In this document: positions 35,517-47,296 of the stretch, piece by piece
How positions within the stretch are numbered: the first letter of the stretch is position 1
How the letters are laid out: each line of letters starts with the position of its first letter
Notes under the pieces: model-generated
Told to the model about the DNA's origin: nothing
The model's input: the letters and a program-made list of their open reading frames with translations, nothing else
Databases searched by the model: none
Source: Ornithinibacillus caprae
GTDB taxonomy: Bacteria; Bacillota; Bacilli; Bacillales; Amphibacillaceae
Length of the DNA: 64,000 bases
Reading direction: 5' to 3'
Assembly: GCF_009728145.1 (NCBI RefSeq)
Contig: NZ_WOCA01000012.1
Span: 59,129-123,128, forward strand
Translations under genes and position numbers: made by a program

Positions 35517-38500
35517 TTATTCGAATTCAATTAATAAATCATCTACAGCTATTGCCTCTCCATCCTGCACATGTATAGATTTTATTGTACCAGAAAAAGG
35601 AGCTTGAACAGTTGTTTCCATTTTCATTGCTTCTGTAATTAATAAGTGATCACCTTTGTTAACTGATTGACCTTTTTCACAAATTACTTGTACCACCGTT
35701 CCTGGCATTGTGGCTCCTATTTGCTTTTCATTTGTTTTATCTACTTTTTGTTTAGTAGCAATTTGGGATTTTACACTTTCATCTTTGACAACCACTTGAC
35801 GAGACTGTCCATTTAATTCAAAGTAAACAACTCGCGTACCATCTGCACGAGGTTCTGATATAGAAACTAATTTTACTATTAATGTTTTCCCTTGTTCAAT
35901 TTCTACTTCTATAACTTCCCCAATCTTCATTCCATAAAAGAATGTCGGTGTATCTAGTACAGAAAGATCACCATAGGATTCATAGAATTTGTGATAGTCC
36001 ATGAATACCTTAGGATACAATGCATAAGAAATCATGTCGAAGCTAGTAACTTGTCGGTCAAGCGTTTTAAATAAGACCTCTTTTAGGTGATTAAAATCAA
36101 TTGGATCCATTAATTCACCAGGTCGAACCGTAATTGGTTTTTTCCCTTTTAAGATAATACGTTGAAGTTCCTGAGGGAAACCTTGGTATGGTTGCCCTAA
36201 CGATCCTTCAGCAAGCTCTACTACAGAGTCAGGAAAATCAATTGTTTCTCCCTTTTCATAAATATCATCTTCTGTTAAATTATTTTGAACCATAAATAAG
36301 GTCATGTCCCCTACTACTTTTGAAGAAGGAGTCACCTTTACAATATCTCCAAACATATCATTTACCCGACGGAACATTTTCTTTACTTCATTCCAGCGAT
36401 CTTCTAAACCTACCGCTTTTGCCTGTTGTCTTAGGTTACTATATTGACCACCTGGCATTTCATGTAAGTAAATTTCTGTATGAGGTGCTTTCATTCCACT
36501 TTCAAATGCTTGATAATAATCTCTTACCCCTTCCCAATAATGAGAAAGTTTTTCATAAGATTCAACATTGATATGCGGTTGACGTTCCTTTCCTTCTAGG
36601 GCATGATATAAAGTCTGCCCACTTGGTTGGGAGGTCATCCCAGCCATCGGTCCACATGCGACATCTACAGCGTCCACTCCTGCATCGATTGCGCGTGCAT
36701 AAGTGAAAATTCCATTTCCACTAGTATCATGCGTGTGCAAGTGAATAGGTAAATCAACCGTTTCCTTTAAGGAAGAAACTAACTGAAAGGCAGCCTCTGG
36801 TTTTAATAATCCCGCCATGTCTTTTATCCCAAGAATATGTGCCCCTGCATTTTCTAGTTCTTTAGCCATATTCTGATAATACTTCAGATCATATTTCGAT
36901 CTACCTGGATCTAGTATATCTCCTGTATAACAAATAGAAGCTTCAGCAATTTTATTATTTTCTCTTACTGCGTCAATCGCAGGCTTCATACCTTCTACCC
37001 AATTTAAGCTATCAAATATACGGAAAACATCTATTCCCGCAGAAGAACTTTTTTCAACAAACTCTTGGATAAGGTTATCTGGATAATTTTTATAGCCAAC
37101 TGCATTACTAGCCCTAAGTAGCATTTGGAACAATACGTTTGGCATCTTCTTACGTAGTTTTAATAGACGTTCCCAAGGATCCTCCTTTAAGAAGCGATAG
37201 GCTACATCAAATGTTGCCCCTCCCCACATTTCTACTGAGAACAAATTCGGTAAAAGCTTTGCAGTGGGTTCAGCAATTTGAACAAGATCCTTCGTACGTA
37301 CTCGTGTGGCAAGTAAAGATTGATGCGCATCACGGAACGTTGTATCTGTTAACAGTACTTCCTTCTGTTCCTTCAACCATGTTACTAAGCCATTTGGTCC
37401 TTGTTCATCTAATATCTGCTTTGTGCCTTTTGGATAATCTAGTTGTTTACTTACTTTTGGCAAAATAAGCTCTGTAAACTCTGGTTTGCTTTGTTTACTT
37501 AATCCCTCAAAACCGTTTACTGTAGTATGGCCAATATAGGTAAGCATCTTCGTTCCACGATCTTTTCGTTTTGGAAATACGAATAGTTCAGGAGTTTGAT
37601 CAATGAACGTCGTGTTATACTCCCCTGACATAAAGTTTCTGTGTAGAATCACGTTTTCTAAAAATGGTATATTCGTTTTAATCCCACGAATCCGAAATTC
37701 TTTTAAATTTCGCACCATCTTCTGAGCAGCTTGTTCAAATGTTAATGCCCAGGTAGAAACTTTAACCAGTAGTGAATCGTAATGTGGAGAAATTTCCGCT
37801 CCTTGGAAACCATTTCCAGCATCTAGACGTACTCCAAATCCTCCACCTGTTCGATAAACCATAATTTTACCCGAATCAGGCATAAAATTATTTAATGGGT
37901 CTTCCGTTGTCACACGTGATTGAATTGCACAACCTAACGTTTTTATTTCATCTTGATGTGGAATTCCAATAGAGTCACCATGAAGATGTTGCCCATCCGC
38001 TACTTTGATTTGCGTTTGCGCAATATCCACACCAGTAATCATTTCTGTAATCGTATGCTCCACCTGAATACGTGGATTTACCTCGATAAAGTAAAACTCA
38101 TCTCCAGTAACTAGAAATTCTACCGTTCCAGCGTTTATATAACCCACATTTTCCATTAGGTCAACAGCAGCTTGACAAATTTTTTCTCTAAGTTTCTCAC
38201 TTAAAGAAACACTTGGAGCTATCTCTACTACTTTTTGGTGTCTTCGTTGTACAGAACAATCCCGCTCATAAAGATGAACGATATCACCGTGCTGGTCACC
38301 AATAATCTGGACCTCTATATGCTTTGGATTTTCGATTAGTTTCTCTACATAGACTTCATCATTTCCAAATGCAGCTTTAGCCTCAGACTTAGCACGATTA
38401 AAGCTTTCTGCAACACTGTCAGCACTTCGGACGATTCTCATCCCACGACCGCCACCACCAAGTGATGCCTTAATAATTATCGGATATCCATGTTGTTCTC

Positions 38501-38960
38501 CAAATGCTTCTACTTCTTGTAGGTTATCAACAGGACCATCACTTCCTGGGATTACTGGTAATCCAGCCTGTATTGCTTGTTGACGAGCTCTAACTTTATC
38601 ACCAAACATATGTAAATGCTCACTTGTAGGACCAATAAAAATAATTCCTTCTTCTTCACAACGCTTTGCAAATAGAATATTTTCAGATAAGAAACCATAA
38701 CCAGGATGTATCGCATCTACTCCCACATCTTTAGCGAGCTCTATGATTCCTTCAATATCTAAGTATGCATCAATTGGCTTTTTACCTTTTCCTATTAAAT
38801 ATGCTTCATCGGCTTTATAGCGATGATAAGAACTGGAATCTTCCTTCGAATAAACTGCTACGGTTCGTATATTTAACTCTGTACAAGCACGAAATACTCG
38901 AATCGCTATCTCTCCACGGTTTGCTACTAAAATTTTATTAATCCTATTTAACTTGACCAT
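35517..38960 (-). CDS. pyc: pyruvate carboxylase
   Basis: Converts pyruvate, bicarbonate and ATP to oxaloacetate, the anaplerotic supply for the TCA cycle. It has 1147 residues, a complete single-chain enzyme. Biotin carboxylase domain (about 5-455) with the ATP-grasp loop GGGGRGMR; carboxyltransferase domain starting near LLTDTTFRDAHQSL (about 540) with the HLHTHDTSGNG metal-site motif; and biotin carrier with EAMKMET, the biotinyl Lys being residue 1113. AAAGGAGG precedes ATG 38960, which lies inside the ftsW 3' end (13-bp overlap), so translation is likely coupled to ftsW. Confidence 0.98.
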   Translation of the reverse strand: MVKLNRINKILVANRGEIAIRVFRACTELNIRTVAVYSKEDSSSYHRYKADEAYLIGKGKKPIDAYLDIEGIIELAKDVGVDAIHPGYGFLSENILFAKRCEEEGIIFIGPTSEHLHMFGDKVRARQQAIQAGLPVIPGSDGPVDNLQEVEAFGEQHGYPIIIKASLGGGGRGMRIVRSADSVAESFNRAKSEAKAAFGNDEVYVEKLIENPKHIEVQIIGDQHGDIVHLYERDCSVQRRHQKVVEIAPSVSLSEKLREKICQAAVDLMENVGYINAGTVEFLVTGDEFYFIEVNPRIQVEHTITEMITGVDIAQTQIKVADGQHLHGDSIGIPHQDEIKTLGCAIQSRVTTEDPLNNFMPDSGKIMVYRTGGGFGVRLDAGNGFQGAEISPHYDSLLVKVSTWALTFEQAAQKMVRNLKEFRIRGIKTNIPFLENVILHRNFMSGEYNTTFIDQTPELFVFPKRKDRGTKMLTYIGHTTVNGFEGLSKQSKPEFTELILPKVSKQLDYPKGTKQILDEQGPNGLVTWLKEQKEVLLTDTTFRDAHQSLLATRVRTKDLVQIAEPTAKLLPNLFSVEMWGGATFDVAYRFLKEDPWERLLKLRKKMPNVLFQMLLRASNAVGYKNYPDNLIQEFVEKSSSAGIDVFRIFDSLNWVEGMKPAIDAVRENNKIAEASICYTGDILDPGRSKYDLKYYQNMAKELENAGAHILGIKDMAGLLKPEAAFQLVSSLKETVDLPIHLHTHDTSGNGIFTYARAIDAGVDAVDVACGPMAGMTSQPSGQTLYHALEGKERQPHINVESYEKLSHYWEGVRDYYQAFESGMKAPHTEIYLHEMPGGQYSNLRQQAKAVGLEDRWNEVKKMFRRVNDMFGDIVKVTPSSKVVGDMTLFMVQNNLTEDDIYEKGETIDFPDSVVELAEGSLGQPYQGFPQELQRIILKGKKPITVRPGELMDPIDFNHLKEVLFKTLDRQVTSFDMISYALYPKVFMDYHKFYESYGDLSVLDTPTFFYGMKIGEVIEVEIEQGKTLIVKLVSISEPRADGTRVVYFELNGQSRQVVVKDESVKSQIATKQKVDKTNEKQIGATMPGTVVQVICEKGQSVNKGDHLLITEAMKMETTVQAPFSGTIKSIHVQDGEAIAVDDLLIEFE

Positions 38961-40135
38961 TTTCTTCCTCCTTTAAAATTAGAAACGTTACTTAATGGTG
39001 GAGTTTCTGAATTTGCTGGAACTGGTTCTTGCTGATTCTTCTTAACATTCATAGCAATATTATTTAAAATCCCCATTGAAATCATTAATACTAACAATGA
39101 AGATCCTCCATAACTAACAAATGGTAAGGTTACCCCTGTAATAGGAAGGATACCACTAATAGACCCTAAGTTTATAAACGCTTGTACACCTACCATTGAG
39201 GAAATTCCAATAGCTAGTAATGCTCCAAAGCTATCTTCACATTTTCTCGAAATAAATAATCCTCTAAGAACAATCGTTGCAAGCATCCCGATAACGATCA
39301 CAACACCTATGAAACCTAACTCTTCAGCAATAACGGCCATTATAAAATCATTATGTGGACCGAATAAATAACCTAGCTTTTGTACGCTTTGGCCAAGCCC
39401 TTCACCAGTTAGACCTCCAACACCAATTGCTAAATATGATTGAATCAATTGATAACCACCATCATCAGGTGAATTAAATGGCTGATAAGCACCTGTAAAT
39501 CGAGATACCCTCTCGTCTGTAACCATATTCGGAATTGCTATACCTACTAAGACAAGTCCAATGACAATTAATAAAAATAAATGTTTGAACCTAATTCCAG
39601 AACTAAAGATAACGGTACATGCAATTAAAAAGATAATAGAAGCCGTTCCTATATCCGGTTGTAATACAATTAACCCTAATATAAACCCTGTTAAAATAAG
39701 TGGCGGAAGAACACCCCGATTAAAATCATTAATATAAGCTTGTTTTTTTGAATAAATCGAAGCTAAATAAATGATAAGTCCTAATTTAGCAAACTCTGCA
39801 GGTTGAATACTTATTGGACCAATAAAAATCCACGACTTGGCATTTCCACCAGCGACTCCAAATATTAATACGGCTACTAACAACCCAATAACAGCAAAGG
39901 TTATTATTTTTGTAAATTTCAGATAATACTTATAAGGAAATACGCTACAAAAGATAAAGCCTATTAGACCGATAAAAAACCATTGAGTTTGTCTAAATAG
40001 ATAGTGCGTACTTTCATACCCCTCAACAACAGCCAATACCATACTTGCACTATAGATCATGACAATCCCAAATCCAGCCAACAGTATAGGAATAATGATT
40101 AATGTGAAATCGTAGTGTTTTAATTTTTGTATCAT
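38948..40135 (-). CDS. ftsW: FtsW, septal peptidoglycan glycosyltransferase
   Basis: SEDS-family polymerase that works with a class B PBP at the septum. It has 395 residues and ten helices. Conserved SEDS features: IGPISIQPAEFAKLG (about 102-116), LQPDIGTASII with the catalytic Asp, GLGQSVQKLGYLFGPHNDFIMAVIAEELG, and GVTLPFVSYGGSSL near the end. It corresponds to B. subtilis ftsW (ylaO), next to pyc. GTGGGAG precedes ATG. It overlaps pyc by 13 bp. Confidence 0.95.
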   Translation of the reverse strand: MIQKLKHYDFTLIIIPILLAGFGIVMIYSASMVLAVVEGYESTHYLFRQTQWFFIGLIGFIFCSVFPYKYYLKFTKIITFAVIGLLVAVLIFGVAGGNAKSWIFIGPISIQPAEFAKLGLIIYLASIYSKKQAYINDFNRGVLPPLILTGFILGLIVLQPDIGTASIIFLIACTVIFSSGIRFKHLFLLIVIGLVLVGIAIPNMVTDERVSRFTGAYQPFNSPDDGGYQLIQSYLAIGVGGLTGEGLGQSVQKLGYLFGPHNDFIMAVIAEELGFIGVVIVIGMLATIVLRGLFISRKCEDSFGALLAIGISSMVGVQAFINLGSISGILPITGVTLPFVSYGGSSLLVLMISMGILNNIAMNVKKNQQEPVPANSETPPLSNVSNFKGGRKWSS

Positions 40136-40214
40136 CTTGTTTCTCCCACTTTATATAGTATAACATATTTTTAAATAGTATGTCACAATGTTGTGTGTAA
40201 ATAAGTTTAAACAA

Positions 40215-40249
40215 AAAAACCTTGCCCATTCTTATGTCGGCAAAGTTTT
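40215..40249 (-). terminator. terminator of ylaN
   Basis: AAAACTTTGCC/GGCAAGGTTT stem read on the minus strand, followed by seven T. It lies between ylaN and ftsW. Confidence 0.82.
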
Positions 40250-40281
40250 AATCACATAAATCCTTTGGTACGTGCAGCAGG

Positions 40282-40566
40282 TTACTCAGAATCCTGTGCT
40301 GCTTCATGTAAAATATTAAGCTGCCTCTCTAAATTTTCAAGAAGTGCTTTACCTTCATCTTCGCTGATTAAGTTTAAACGAACAGCAAAATCGATCTCCC
40401 TTGAAAGACCAAACATTTGTGTATCCAAAACTTCTTCGTATAAAGGACATTGTGGCATCGTCAAATTTTCAATTTGGACTTCGATAAGCCGTAATATTTT
40501 ATCAGCATCAGCCTTAAGAAGGGCATAGGCTTTTTCACGATGATCGATCGTTACCTCTGGCATCAT
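40282..40566 (-). CDS. ylaN: YlaN family protein (UPF0358)
   Basis: 94 residues, all helical, with the conserved [26 protein letters not shown] block (about 38-63). YlaN is essential in some Firmicutes under some conditions, and recent work links it to iron homeostasis through the regulator Fur. GTGGAGGGG precedes two adjacent ATGs. It is monocistronic, upstream of ftsW as in B. subtilis. Confidence 0.95.
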   Translation of the reverse strand: MMPEVTIDHREKAYALLKADADKILRLIEVQIENLTMPQCPLYEEVLDTQMFGLSREIDFAVRLNLISEDEGKALLENLERQLNILHEAAQDSE

Positions 40567-40797
40567 TTATATCCCCTCCACTAGTAAAACTATACTCATT
40601 GCTTCATCTTATGATATAGATATTAACATTATTAGTATTTTTAACATGCTTTCTTCTATCTATATTATCGTTAGAAGCAATAAAATGCAAATATTATTGA
40701 TAATGTTATAGTAAATTTCTAATTATATTTCAGATACCGTGAAAAAATGAATATTCTCTGATATGCTAGGGGTATACGAAATGAAAGGTGGATAAAA

Positions 40798-41289
40798 ATG
40801 ATAGTCCCTATTATTGGCAATGTTACATATTCTATTACGATGGATCCTACTGTTTGGATTTTTGACGATCGTAAAATATTATTAGATGAAGCATTTTCAA
40901 ATCAAGTACAAAATAATGAAAACCAAGAGGATGAGTTAGAGAAAGCAGCAACAAGATGGGATCGTGAAGTGTATCACCAAAAAGTAAATCCTCCTGTCAA
41001 TAAAAGTATTTCACGTCTTGAAGGAGAAAAAATCTTAACAGAATCCTATGTAATGCCCATTCAACATTTTTTGAACCATGCTGAAATAAATCCAGAGGGT
41101 TCGGAAGCTATTTTAGTTACTACTAATGGTGAGATAACGATTTCCTTACAAGAACTTAATGATTCCTATTTATTATTTGCCTTAAATGGTAAACCACTAA
41201 AGGAAGATGGGCCTGTCCACCTTATTTATAAAGATGGGTCCAATCGCGATAATCCTATTAAAGGAGTACAAAAAATTAAAATAAACTGA
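40798..41289 (+). CDS. ylaL: YlaL-like hypothetical protein
   Basis: 163 residues with no signal or membrane segment. Visible segments: MIVPIIGNVTYSITMDPTVWIFDDRKI at the N-terminus and HLIYKDGSNRDNPIKGVQKIKI at the C-terminus. I recognise no catalytic motif. It is assigned to YlaL by sequence feel and by position between ylaN and ylaJ. AAAGGTGGA lies 6 nt before ATG. Its transcript should end at the hairpin inside repeat copy 2 (41327-41358). Confidence 0.75.
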   Translation: MIVPIIGNVTYSITMDPTVWIFDDRKILLDEAFSNQVQNNENQEDELEKAATRWDREVYHQKVNPPVNKSISRLEGEKILTESYVMPIQHFLNHAEINPEGSEAILVTTNGEITISLQELNDSYLLFALNGKPLKEDGPVHLIYKDGSNRDNPIKGVQKIKIN

Positions 41290-41305
41290 TCCCTTAGGCA
41301 GAGTC

Positions 41306-41418
41306 AAAAGTGGATCAATTAATGAGAAATCCGAACTAATTTGTTCGGATTTTCTTTTGAGATATCTTCATAAGCTTTATTGCTAATTTGGTATAAACTC
41401 CGCAGTAAATGCACTTAG
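41306..41418 (+). repeat. ~110-bp repeat with built-in terminator hairpin, copy 2
   Basis: Direct copy of 27301-27411. The hairpin AAATCCGAAC/GTTCGGATTT with TCTTTT at 41327-41358 is a plausible terminator for ylaL. Confidence 0.75.
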
Positions 41419-41439
41419 TATAGGTCAAGTAACAGCACC

Positions 41440-41644
41440 GTGATTTCCGCTCCGGGCAGTCGCTTTCACAGTTTCTACTTTGCCACGGGCACGACCTCAG
41501 CCAGGGAGCATCTTGATTATGCTTCTTTACCCTTGCGCCGAGTAACTATGCTTCTATGCAATGTTAGAAAACGCTGGCGTATATTTTGGGTCTTCGAACA
41601 CGTGCTGTTCCCGCATAGAGTCAACTGCCCTCCACTCCAATCAC
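41440..41644 (-). repeat. MITE-like interspersed repeat, copy B
   Basis: Inverted relative to copy A at 13817-14022, with the same GTGATT...GGGCAGTCG terminal inverted repeats and internal blocks. A 70-codon plus-strand frame runs across it but is on the opposite strand to the frame in copy A, so neither is likely coding. Confidence 0.8.
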
Positions 41645-41947
41645 TAGACTAAAAAGAGTATTAAACAGCAAATAACAATGTGAATTGTATAGCTCAATAC
41701 CAGCGGAGTTAATTTTCGGAGCGGTAATATGGTACAAACCATCATTTCCAAAATACTGTGATTCTTTTACGATTCAGCCGTAAAAAAATACATTCTATAC
41801 TTGCTGATCCTGAATCATTCGTCTTTGGAATGGAGCTTTTATATTTTGTCCCAGCTTCTTTTTTAATTTGTATAATTTGACACGTACTACTAAGAATAAC
41901 AGTAAAGTATTATCTTTTTCTTTACACTTATGTAGGAGGAGTGTCAA

Positions 41948-42562
41948 ATGATATTTCGAATTAGTGTTTTAGTAGCTAGCATATTCTTAATCGTAGGATG
42001 TCAACAAGATGATACAGAGAATTCGTTACCCACTCAAGAGCAGGATCAAGACGAGCGGATTATCAATGTGAAAAATTCAGATCCAAGAGAAAAACGGGAT
42101 CTTACAAATGAACAAATCGCAGATCATTTAGCGAATGTAGCCAGTGACGTTCCTGAAGTAGATGATGCAGTTGCCATTGTTGCAGGTCCTTATGCAGTAG
42201 TTGGTATTGATGTACAACAGGAATTAGATCGTTCAAGAGTTGGCACCATCAAATATTCTGTGTTGGAAGCATTACAACATGACCCATACGGTAAAACTGC
42301 AGTAGTTGTAGCAGATGGTGATGTAAACGAGCGAATTCGCTTAATGGCAGAGAAAATGCGACAAGGACATCCTGTTCAAGGAATTGTTGATGAAGTTTCC
42401 GCAATCGTAGGAAGATATATGCCAGATTTTCCAATTCCAGAAGATCAACCTGAAACACCTGATATCAACAAAGAAATTCTGGATAAAGAAAATGAAGAGG
42501 ATAATCTAGATGATATCCAAAATGAGCAATCAAAAAATCATAAAGAACAACGAGAAGACTAA
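41948..42562 (+). CDS. ylaJ: YhcN/YlaJ family sporulation lipoprotein
   Basis: 204 residues. Lipoprotein signal with lipobox LIVGC (Cys near residue 18), then an acidic linker and the YhcN/YlaJ domain (LANVASDVPEVDDAVAIVAGPYAVVGIDV, about 60-90, and GHPVQGIVDEVSAIVGRYMPDFP). Members are found in spore membranes and affect germination. The C-terminus is very acidic. TAGGAGGAGTG precedes ATG. It is followed by a clean terminator. Confidence 0.9.
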   Translation: MIFRISVLVASIFLIVGCQQDDTENSLPTQEQDQDERIINVKNSDPREKRDLTNEQIADHLANVASDVPEVDDAVAIVAGPYAVVGIDVQQELDRSRVGTIKYSVLEALQHDPYGKTAVVVADGDVNERIRLMAEKMRQGHPVQGIVDEVSAIVGRYMPDFPIPEDQPETPDINKEILDKENEEDNLDDIQNEQSKNHKEQRED

Positions 42563-42567
42563 ATGAT

Positions 42568-42604
42568 AAAGGTGTTACCAATATATCTTGGTAACACCTT
42601 TTAT
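42568..42604. terminator. terminator of ylaJ (bidirectional)
   Basis: AAAGGTGTTACCAA/TTGGTAACACCTTT stem with a 6-nt loop and T-rich flank. It can also serve the convergent gene at 42606. Confidence 0.88.
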
Positions 42605-42605
42605 A

Positions 42606-42860
42606 TTAATAAGCTTCTTCTTGCTGTGTATCATTATAATAGTGAACACCGTAGGATGAACCTTCGGAAACCATCTTAGCATTGTCTAACTGCGCTTCAT
42701 TCTCACTTGATATTTGATCCGGTATACCAGCATTTAAAATAGTTGATGATTCTATAGCTTCATCGTCGTTAAATACCTGTCTTAATTTTTGACGAACATT
42801 CTTATTACTTAAGAGAAACCCTGCTGCTCCTAGTGCAGATATAACATATCTTTTTTTCAA
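42606..42860 (-). CDS. hypothetical small membrane-associated protein
   Basis: 84 residues from TTG 42860, chosen because AAAGG lies 8 nt upstream; a GTG at 42869 falls inside that SD. The N-terminus (KKRYVISALGAAGFLL) looks like a short membrane anchor, followed by a basic segment (SNKNVRQKLRQVF) and an acidic, Ser/Glu-rich tail. I do not recognise the family; the layout resembles YtxH-type proteins only loosely. It lies between convergent ylaJ and divergent ylaI. Confidence 0.65.
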   Translation of the reverse strand: MKKRYVISALGAAGFLLSNKNVRQKLRQVFNDDEAIESSTILNAGIPDQISSENEAQLDNAKMVSEGSSYGVHYYNDTQQEEAY

Positions 42861-42998
42861 ATAGATCACCCTTTCTCTTCATACTATTCATTAACTATTA
42901 CCCCTTATATTTTGGATTTAAACCACGATAAGTATTCCTCTTATACGAATGCTTATGTTATAGTAGGTTATATACATCCCCTAAATAGAGGTGAAACG

Positions 42999-43202
42999 AT
43001 GCAAGTAAAATGTGTTATATGTGATAAAGTTGAAGGTATTGGTGATGATTCACTCGAAGCAAAGAGATTAAGAAATCGAAGAATCCACATGTACTTGTGT
43101 GATCCTTGTTATGATAGAGTAGAAAAAAATACGAACAAAAGACATGCTACAGGCAACTTTCGTTTGTATAGAGAAAAGAAAAATTCAAATGAATTAATAT
43201 AA
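42999..43202 (+). CDS. ylaI: YlaI family zinc-ribbon protein (DUF2197)
   Basis: 67 residues from ATG 42999 (MQVKCVICDKVEGI), with AGAGGTG upstream; the open frame extends 29 codons further upstream without an SD. Two CxxC pairs (CVIC and CDPC) suggest a bound zinc. Function unknown. Position next to ylaH and ylaJ matches B. subtilis. The terminator follows at 43218-43256. Confidence 0.92.
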   Translation: MQVKCVICDKVEGIGDDSLEAKRLRNRRIHMYLCDPCYDRVEKNTNKRHATGNFRLYREKKNSNELI

Positions 43203-43217
43203 TATCAAAACATAATT

Positions 43218-43256
43218 AAAGCCCACTATAGGATTTTTTCCATAGTGGGCTTTATT
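43218..43256 (+). terminator. terminator of ylaI
   Basis: AAAGCCCACTAT/ATAGTGGGCTTT stem, then ATTATT. It can also serve ylaH on the other strand. Confidence 0.88.
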
Positions 43257-43277
43257 ATTGTATATTTCCATTCCCCA

Positions 43278-43583
43278 TTAATTAGATTTACGCTGCAAAT
43301 ATAAGCGAAATCGATAGATACCTAAAATTAGACAGATTATAACTAAGCTTTCTGTCATCGGTAACGGACTACGTGCCCAAACTGTTGGCAAAACAATAAA
43401 CATAATATTTAGCAGAAATACACCTATAGCTAAAAGGATATAAACAATAATAGACTTTAAAATAGAAATTTTTCTAGCAAACCCTAATTTATAAGCAATC
43501 GCAGCTAATATATAATTTACAATGAAAAAAACTGTAAAAAGATGTTCTTCACCAAACTGATTCATAACAAAATCAAAAAACAT
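43278..43583 (-). CDS. ylaH: YlaH-like membrane protein
   Basis: 101 residues with three hydrophobic helices (about 15-33, 42-64, 77-92). Matches the YlaH family (FGARKISILKSIIVYILLA-type middle, RSPLPMTESLVIICLILGIYRFRLYLQR at the end). Function unknown. GGGGGATAC precedes ATG. In B. subtilis typA adjoins ylaH; it is missing here. Confidence 0.88.
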   Translation of the reverse strand: MFFDFVMNQFGEEHLFTVFFIVNYILAAIAYKLGFARKISILKSIIVYILLAIGVFLLNIMFIVLPTVWARSPLPMTESLVIICLILGIYRFRLYLQRKSN

Positions 43584-43781
43584 ATGTATCCCCCATTACA
43601 ACAATTATAACTCCTAGTAATCATACTAAATTTAAAGCAAATTTGCTAGTTCTAATTCGTTTAACGTATCATTTTGTGAATTTTATTTGAAAACATCTGC
43701 TTACGTCATATAGGTAAGATTATACTTTCTTATCTGCTAAAATAAGGATATACTAGCTATAGAAAGGCGAGGTGTTTCTTT

Positions 43782-43958
43782 ATGAAGAACTTGAATATTC
43801 CAATGTTATTGCTTGCAGCATTAGTAATTCTAATGTTTTTAGCTGTTGGAGTAGCGATTGCATTTCGTAGTGTTGGATTTATATTATTATTCATCATACT
43901 TGGTTTTGCGACAATGGGCATTGGTATAAGTATTAAAAGGAAGAAAGCGACTTCCTAA
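43782..43958 (+). CDS. ylaF: YlaF-like small membrane protein (DUF5325)
   Basis: 58 residues: MKNLNIPMLLLAALVILM, then a second helix (FILLFIILGFATMGIGI) and a basic C-terminus KRKKATS. Two membrane helices with a short RSVG turn. Assigned to YlaF by length, pattern and position next to ylaH. GGCGAGGTG lies upstream of ATG 43782. A long terminator hairpin follows at 43989-44042. No biochemical role is known. Confidence 0.8.
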   Translation: MKNLNIPMLLLAALVILMFLAVGVAIAFRSVGFILLFIILGFATMGIGISIKRKKATS

Positions 43959-43988
43959 TGTTATCAAGTCCTAAATTGTAACAGTCAT

Positions 43989-44042
43989 AAAAAAAAGGGA
44001 TAATACATATTATACATGACTAATATGTGTTATCCCTTTTTG
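43989..44042 (+). terminator. terminator of ylaF
   Basis: About 19-bp stem (AAAAGGGATAA-ACATATT / AATATGT-TTATCCCTTTT) with one G-T pair, then TTTTTG. Confidence 0.88.
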
Positions 44043-44148
44043 TTTCACAATCTAGCCCGATTGTGGAGATTGATCGATACCTTATTAGCCCATAATATCG
44101 TCGTTACTGCAATATATTTACTACCAATTACCTAACTAAAGATGGGGA

Positions 44149-44183
44149 GATAAAAGGACGAAGTGGGTAACCGCTCTTTTATC
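44149..44183 (+). other. structured hairpin with GUAA tetraloop
   Basis: Outer 8-bp stem GATAAAAG/CTTTTATC, a one-sided 5-nt bulge GACGA, inner stem AGTGG/CCGCT closed by GTAA, a GNRA tetraloop if transcribed from the plus strand. No T-run follows. It lies in the 290-bp gap between ylaF and convergent rph. Confidence 0.4.
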
Positions 44184-44247
44184 CATGACAGGTTGCGTTC
44201 CATGCCATCCATTATGACAGAGGCTTTCACTTGACGTATTCAGCCAT

Positions 44248-47192
<2,945 letters not shown>

Positions 47193-47246
47193 CAATTAAT
47201 ACTAAATAGAAGTAGTACATATAACGAGTATAAAATAAAAAATAAT

Positions 47247-47290
47247 AATAGTGGATAAACCATGTTAAATTAAACATAGAATCCACTATT
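47247..47290 (-). terminator. terminator of the yktC gene
   Basis: AATAGTGGAT/ATCCACTATT outer stem with inner ATGTT/AACAT, then ATTATTATTTTTT on the minus strand, 6 bp after the stop. Confidence 0.85.
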
Positions 47291-47296
47291 AGTAAG

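Larger units (their letters stand above)
41290..41947. other. ylaL-ylaJ gap holding two repeat types
   Basis: This 658-bp gap contains repeat copy 2 (41306-41418) and MITE-like copy B (41440-41644) back to back. The last 300 bp are AT-rich without a gene; a perfect TTGACA at 41878 could be a -35 for ylaJ, but no well-spaced -10 follows. In B. subtilis the phoH-like ylaK occupies this interval; no trace of it is seen. Confidence 0.6.

Noticed and set aside
41440..41652. 70-codon plus-strand ORF
   Set aside because: Antisense frame across repeat copy B, unsupported by copy A and without an SD.
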